Source: an uncultured bacterium
GTDB taxonomy: Bacteria; Bacteroidota; Bacteroidia; Chitinophagales; Chitinophagaceae
Assembly: GCA_903826405.1 (NCBI GenBank)
Contig: CAIKEH010000005.1
Location: 101,670-165,669 of the forward strand
Direction of reading: 5' to 3'
Length of the DNA stretch: 64,000 nt
Shown here piece after piece: positions 61,396 to 64,000 of this stretch (the first letter of the stretch is position 1; the number at the start of each line of letters is the position of its first letter). The notes under the pieces are model-generated. The model searched no databases and was not told the origin of the DNA. It worked only from the letters and a program-made list of their open reading frames with translations. The translations under genes and the position numbers were made by a program.

Positions 61396-61476
61396 ATCCC
61401 GGAAACCGATCTGGAAAGCCATATCGGTATGGGGCAGCAAATGTACAAAAAAAACAATTACACGGCGGTGAACAGG

Positions 61477-62628
61477 CTATTTGCGGAGTACGATACGGAA
61501 AGTGGTGCCCTTCCCCATTTCAGCTGACTTGATGAAAAGCTGCCCCTGATGGTACTGTTCGATGATGCGTCGAGACAATGTCAATCCCAAACCCCAGCCT
61601 CTTTTTTTTGTGGTGAATCCCGGATTGAAAACCTTTCCGATCTGTGCCACGGAGATCCCTTTTCCCGTGTCGGAAATGTCCACTATGACATCCTGTGCCT
61701 GTTGAGAAACCATGATCCTGATTTTACCCTTCCCATCCATGGCATCAAGGGCGTTCTTCAGCAGATTTTCCACCACCCACTCGAATAGTGGAGCTGAAAC
61801 TTTCACTGGGAGTTCGGTCAGGCCACCTGCTTCCAGGGAAAAATGTACTTTGCCGGGTGCACGCTTGCGTACATATTCCATGACCCCCTGAAGAATACCC
61901 ACCAGGTCACGCTGCTCCAATTGCGGGGTGCTGCCGATCTTGCTGAATCGGTCCGAAACCAGTTTCAATCGGCTCACATCCTTTTCCATTTCCGCAAGCA
62001 TGCGTTGATCTGGAGGAGACTCCTTCATCATTTCGATCCAGCCTTCCAGGGCGGAAAGTGGTGTTCCCAACTGGTGGGCCGTTTCTTTTGCCATCCCAGC
62101 CCATAGTTGATCCTGCATGGAACGATGCCTTGCGGTCAAAGTAAGTAAAGTAAGCAAGATGAAAAGGGCGACGATGATCAACTGTATGATGGGATAATAC
62201 CTGACCTGTTTGAGCAGTAGTGATTCACCATAGTAATATTTGTTGTAAGACTTTTGATCTTGACCCAAATAGGTGACAATGGGCGAATTGGTGTGTCGGA
62301 ATTCGCTGAGTTTACCTTCTAGATAGCCCTTCCCCTGCATGACCCTGTTGGAATCCAGATTGTGGAAGTTGGTGATGCTATCCCGCTCATTGGTCTCTAT
62401 GATGGGGATGGTCGTTTGCCCGGCCATGACTATGCTGGCAAAGGACAGGTTGTCCTCAGGAGAAGCACTGGCGATATAACGTTGTGCCTCTGCCCAGGCT
62501 TCCACTTTCTGGCGTTCCTGTGCCGAAAGAAACCCCGACAGATAGCGTGAATAAAAAATGGTCGCGATGACAATGGCCATCGCAATAAGGCCGAGACCAG
62601 TCCTCCAATTGAACCATTGATGCAACAT
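61477..62628 (-). CDS. Sensor histidine kinase with HQLGTP H-box
   Basis: A 383-residue inner-membrane kinase: helices at about 9-27 and 145-167 frame a short periplasmic sensor of about 115 residues with no known domain. The H-box is KETAHQLGTPLSALEGWIEM (His185), a variant of the HE(I/L)xxP box common in Bacteroidota. The ATP-binding domain has ENLLKNALDAM (N), VDISDTGKGI (G1) and KKRGWGLGLTLSRRIIEQYHQG (G2). No response regulator is adjacent, so the partner is unknown. Divergent from the glycosyltransferase gene. Confidence 0.9.
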   Translation of the reverse strand: MLHQWFNWRTGLGLIAMAIVIATIFYSRYLSGFLSAQERQKVEAWAEAQRYIASASPEDNLSFASIVMAGQTTIPIIETNERDSITNFHNLDSNRVMQGKGYLEGKLSEFRHTNSPIVTYLGQDQKSYNKYYYGESLLLKQVRYYPIIQLIIVALFILLTLLTLTARHRSMQDQLWAGMAKETAHQLGTPLSALEGWIEMMKESPPDQRMLAEMEKDVSRLKLVSDRFSKIGSTPQLEQRDLVGILQGVMEYVRKRAPGKVHFSLEAGGLTELPVKVSAPLFEWVVENLLKNALDAMDGKGKIRIMVSQQAQDVIVDISDTGKGISVAQIGKVFNPGFTTKKRGWGLGLTLSRRIIEQYHQGQLFIKSAEMGKGTTFRIVLRK

Positions 62629-62755
62629 CTATAATAAAGATTTTCAGCTTATCCTATCCGTTGTATCGGGCGGACATCAGCCGATTATTGGCTATCTTTC
62701 CACTTCGCCGGACTAAAAATAGTAAAGCAATTCCGGCTAACCCTAAATTTCAGCA

Positions 62756-63799
62756 TTGACCTCCATAAAATCGGATAGCGCCCCCTCCGTTGCGATCGTC
62801 ATCCTGAATTGGAACGGCAGGCATTTTCTGGAAAAATTCCTGCCCTCAGTGATGGCTTCGGGCTATGCGAACTTGAAAGTGATCGTTGCAGACAATGCTT
62901 CCACAGATGATTCACTCGACTTCCTGAAAGTACACTACCCCACGATCGATATTTTGGTCAACCCCGTCAATGAAGGCTTCGCACGTGGATACAACTCCGC
63001 ACTGAAACAAGTGCAGGCTGACATCTTCTGCCTCCTGAATTCGGATGTGGAAGTGACACCCGGATGGTTAGATCCTGTTGTCGCCTGTTTTCATGATCCT
63101 ACAGTTGCCGCCGTGCAACCCAAAATGAAGGAATGGGCCAACCGCACAAAATTGGAATACGCCGGTGCAGCCGGTGGATGGATCGACCGGTATGGTTACC
63201 CGTTCTGCCGGGGACGCGTATTCGAAGTAAATGAGGATGATGAAGGGCAGTACGACCGTATCTCCCCCATCTTCTGGGCCAGCGGAGCCAGCCTATTCGT
63301 TAGGTCAAGTATATTCTGGAAAGTTGGGGGCTTCGACCCGTTCTTTTTCGCCCATCAGGAGGAGATAGATCTTTGTTGGCGCATCCAACTCGCAGGATTC
63401 AAGATACTCTCCTGCCCAACATCAATCATCTACCATGTCGGTGGCGGCACCTTGCCCAAAGGCAATAAGATGAAAGTGTTCCTGAATTTTCGGAACAACC
63501 TGATCATGCTTTGGAAAAACCTGCCCACAGGACAACGACTCTGGAAGATCCCCTTCCGCTTATTTTTAGATGCCATTAGTGCATGGAAAAACCTGTTGAA
63601 CGGGGAGAGCTCATTTTTCTTTGCCGTCATGAAAGCCCATTTCGGATTCATCGGCTGGATAGTGGGCCATCGGAAGGAAAGTCCATTCCCACAGAATCGC
63701 AAATGGCCTTTGCCGGGGGTCTATGAAGGCAACATCATCTGGGATCATTTCATCTTGAAAAAGAACAGGTTCATGGACATCGTGGGGAAGGAAAAATGA
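62756..63799 (+). CDS. Family 2 glycosyltransferase, rhamnosyltransferase-like
   Basis: A GT-A enzyme of 347 residues. It has SVAIVILNWNGRHFLEKFLPSV, VIVADNASTDDSLDFL, NEGFARGYNSALK, LLNSDVEVTPGWLDPVV (DXD equivalent SDV) and FFAHQEEIDLCWRIQLAGFKI (catalytic-base Glu/Asp run), as in the WcaE/rhamnosyltransferase group. The C-terminal part contains a hydrophobic stretch (MKAHFGFIGWIVGH) that may touch the membrane. The only usable start is a TTG at 62756 (MTSIKSDSAPS). It is probably for cell-surface polysaccharide or glycan; donor unknown. The next gene starts 51 bases later. Confidence 0.88.
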   Translation: MTSIKSDSAPSVAIVILNWNGRHFLEKFLPSVMASGYANLKVIVADNASTDDSLDFLKVHYPTIDILVNPVNEGFARGYNSALKQVQADIFCLLNSDVEVTPGWLDPVVACFHDPTVAAVQPKMKEWANRTKLEYAGAAGGWIDRYGYPFCRGRVFEVNEDDEGQYDRISPIFWASGASLFVRSSIFWKVGGFDPFFFAHQEEIDLCWRIQLAGFKILSCPTSIIYHVGGGTLPKGNKMKVFLNFRNNLIMLWKNLPTGQRLWKIPFRLFLDAISAWKNLLNGESSFFFAVMKAHFGFIGWIVGHRKESPFPQNRKWPLPGVYEGNIIWDHFILKKNRFMDIVGKEK

Positions 63800-63824
63800 T
63801 TTTCCGGGATATCGCGCCAAACCT

Positions 63825-63832
63825 TATTTTTG
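63825..63832 (+). promoter_or_regulatory. -7 element before the last gene
   Basis: TATTTTTG is a perfect TAnnTTTG, with TTTC instead of TTTG about 19 bases upstream. It lies 18 bases before the ATG at 63851. Confidence 0.5.
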
Positions 63833-63850
63833 CAAGGCAATTGAAAACAT

Positions 63851-64000
63851 ATGGCGCAGCAGAATCACGTAAGCTCCTCCAAGACAGATTTCAGATCCAA
63901 CTGGGTAAGCTCTTCCCGACTCCTTTTCCACATCCAACTCTTTGCGATACTGGCTTTCGCACTCGGTGGATGTTATGGCTTATACTCCATGCACTACAAA
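63851..64000 (+). CDS. N-terminal part of an unidentified membrane or secreted protein (3' end outside window)
   Basis: Fifty codons of an open frame: MAQQNHVSSSKTDFRSNWVSS, then a hydrophobic stretch LLFHIQLFAILAFALGGCYGLY at about 24-45, running off the right edge. The segment could be a first membrane helix or a signal-anchor; the Cys at 41 is too far inside for a clear lipobox. The rest and therefore the function lie outside the window. Confidence 0.5.
   Translation, partial: MAQQNHVSSSKTDFRSNWVSSSRLLFHIQLFAILAFALGGCYGLYSMHYK

Noticed and set aside
1..64000. CRISPR array, insertion sequence with inverted ends, or rRNA operon
   Set aside because: No regularly spaced repeats, no transposase-like protein and no rRNA sequence seen anywhere in the window.

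Overview
The window is chromosomal DNA of a Bacteroidota bacterium, most likely of the Chitinophagaceae/Chitinophagales type; the family call is an inference from protein style and no 16S gene is present. Supporting signs are the Bacteroidota promoter (TTTG, about 19 bases, TAnnTTTG) in front of several genes, a three-gene sdhCAB/frd set of the Bacteroidota type, outer-membrane barrels with aromatic C-termini, TonB-plug-like and HU-CCDC81-like proteins, and a tmRNA tag ending in YAMAA. Base composition is near balanced except for one visibly AT-rich block at about 56.9-60.6 kb. Gene density is high and most of the window is ordinary core genome.

Layout. 0-8.5 kb: 3' end of a TonB-plug-like protein, purM, ribF, holA, a coiled-coil membrane protein and a 1155-residue outer-membrane protein. 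8.7-14.6 kb: a secreted alpha-galactosidase-like enzyme and the succinate dehydrogenase/fumarate reductase operon. 14.7-20.3 kb: a hypothetical protein, murQ with a sugar kinase (peptidoglycan recycling), a CtpA protease, a zinc-ribbon methyltransferase and an HU-like membrane protein. 20.3-25.1 kb: an outer-membrane barrel paired with a large TPR protein. 25.2-35.5 kb: DoxX, a thioesterase, cinA, a 2-oxo acid dehydrogenase E2, a DUF1566 protein, an S9 peptidase, an EamA transporter, a polyprenol-phosphate mannosyltransferase-like enzyme, a DnaQ-like exonuclease and a 41-residue lipoprotein too short for routine ORF calling. 35.5-38.3 kb: exuT-uxaC for hexuronate use. 38.9-39.3 kb: tmRNA. 39.4-43.5 kb: rseP, dxr and a GH3-type enzyme. 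43.6-46.5 kb: rplU-rpmA, a Lys/Ala-repeat histone-H1-like protein and a PolX-like protein whose polymerase active site appears lost. 46.5-51.1 kb: a giant NtrY-like histidine kinase overlapping mazG.

The most interesting part is 52.2-56.8 kb: a glutamine-synthetase-like ligase, an iron-dependent alcohol dehydrogenase, and a single ORF fusing a gamma-glutamyl hydrolase (PuuD type) to an aldehyde dehydrogenase. Together these give all four activities of a gamma-glutamylation route that would turn an amino alcohol (or amine) into an amino acid, as in the Puu and Ipu pathways, here packed into three ORFs. Next comes an AT-rich cassette (DUF2256 protein, FeS-type photolyase/cryptochrome, DASH cryptochrome, TIGR03643-type protein) that looks horizontally acquired. 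It is followed by broken gene fragments that stop at the 3' end of a tRNA-Leu(GAG), a usual insertion site for integrative elements.

The window closes with a histidine kinase, a family 2 glycosyltransferase and the start of an unidentified membrane protein. All functional calls rest on motif recognition by eye; no database search was run.
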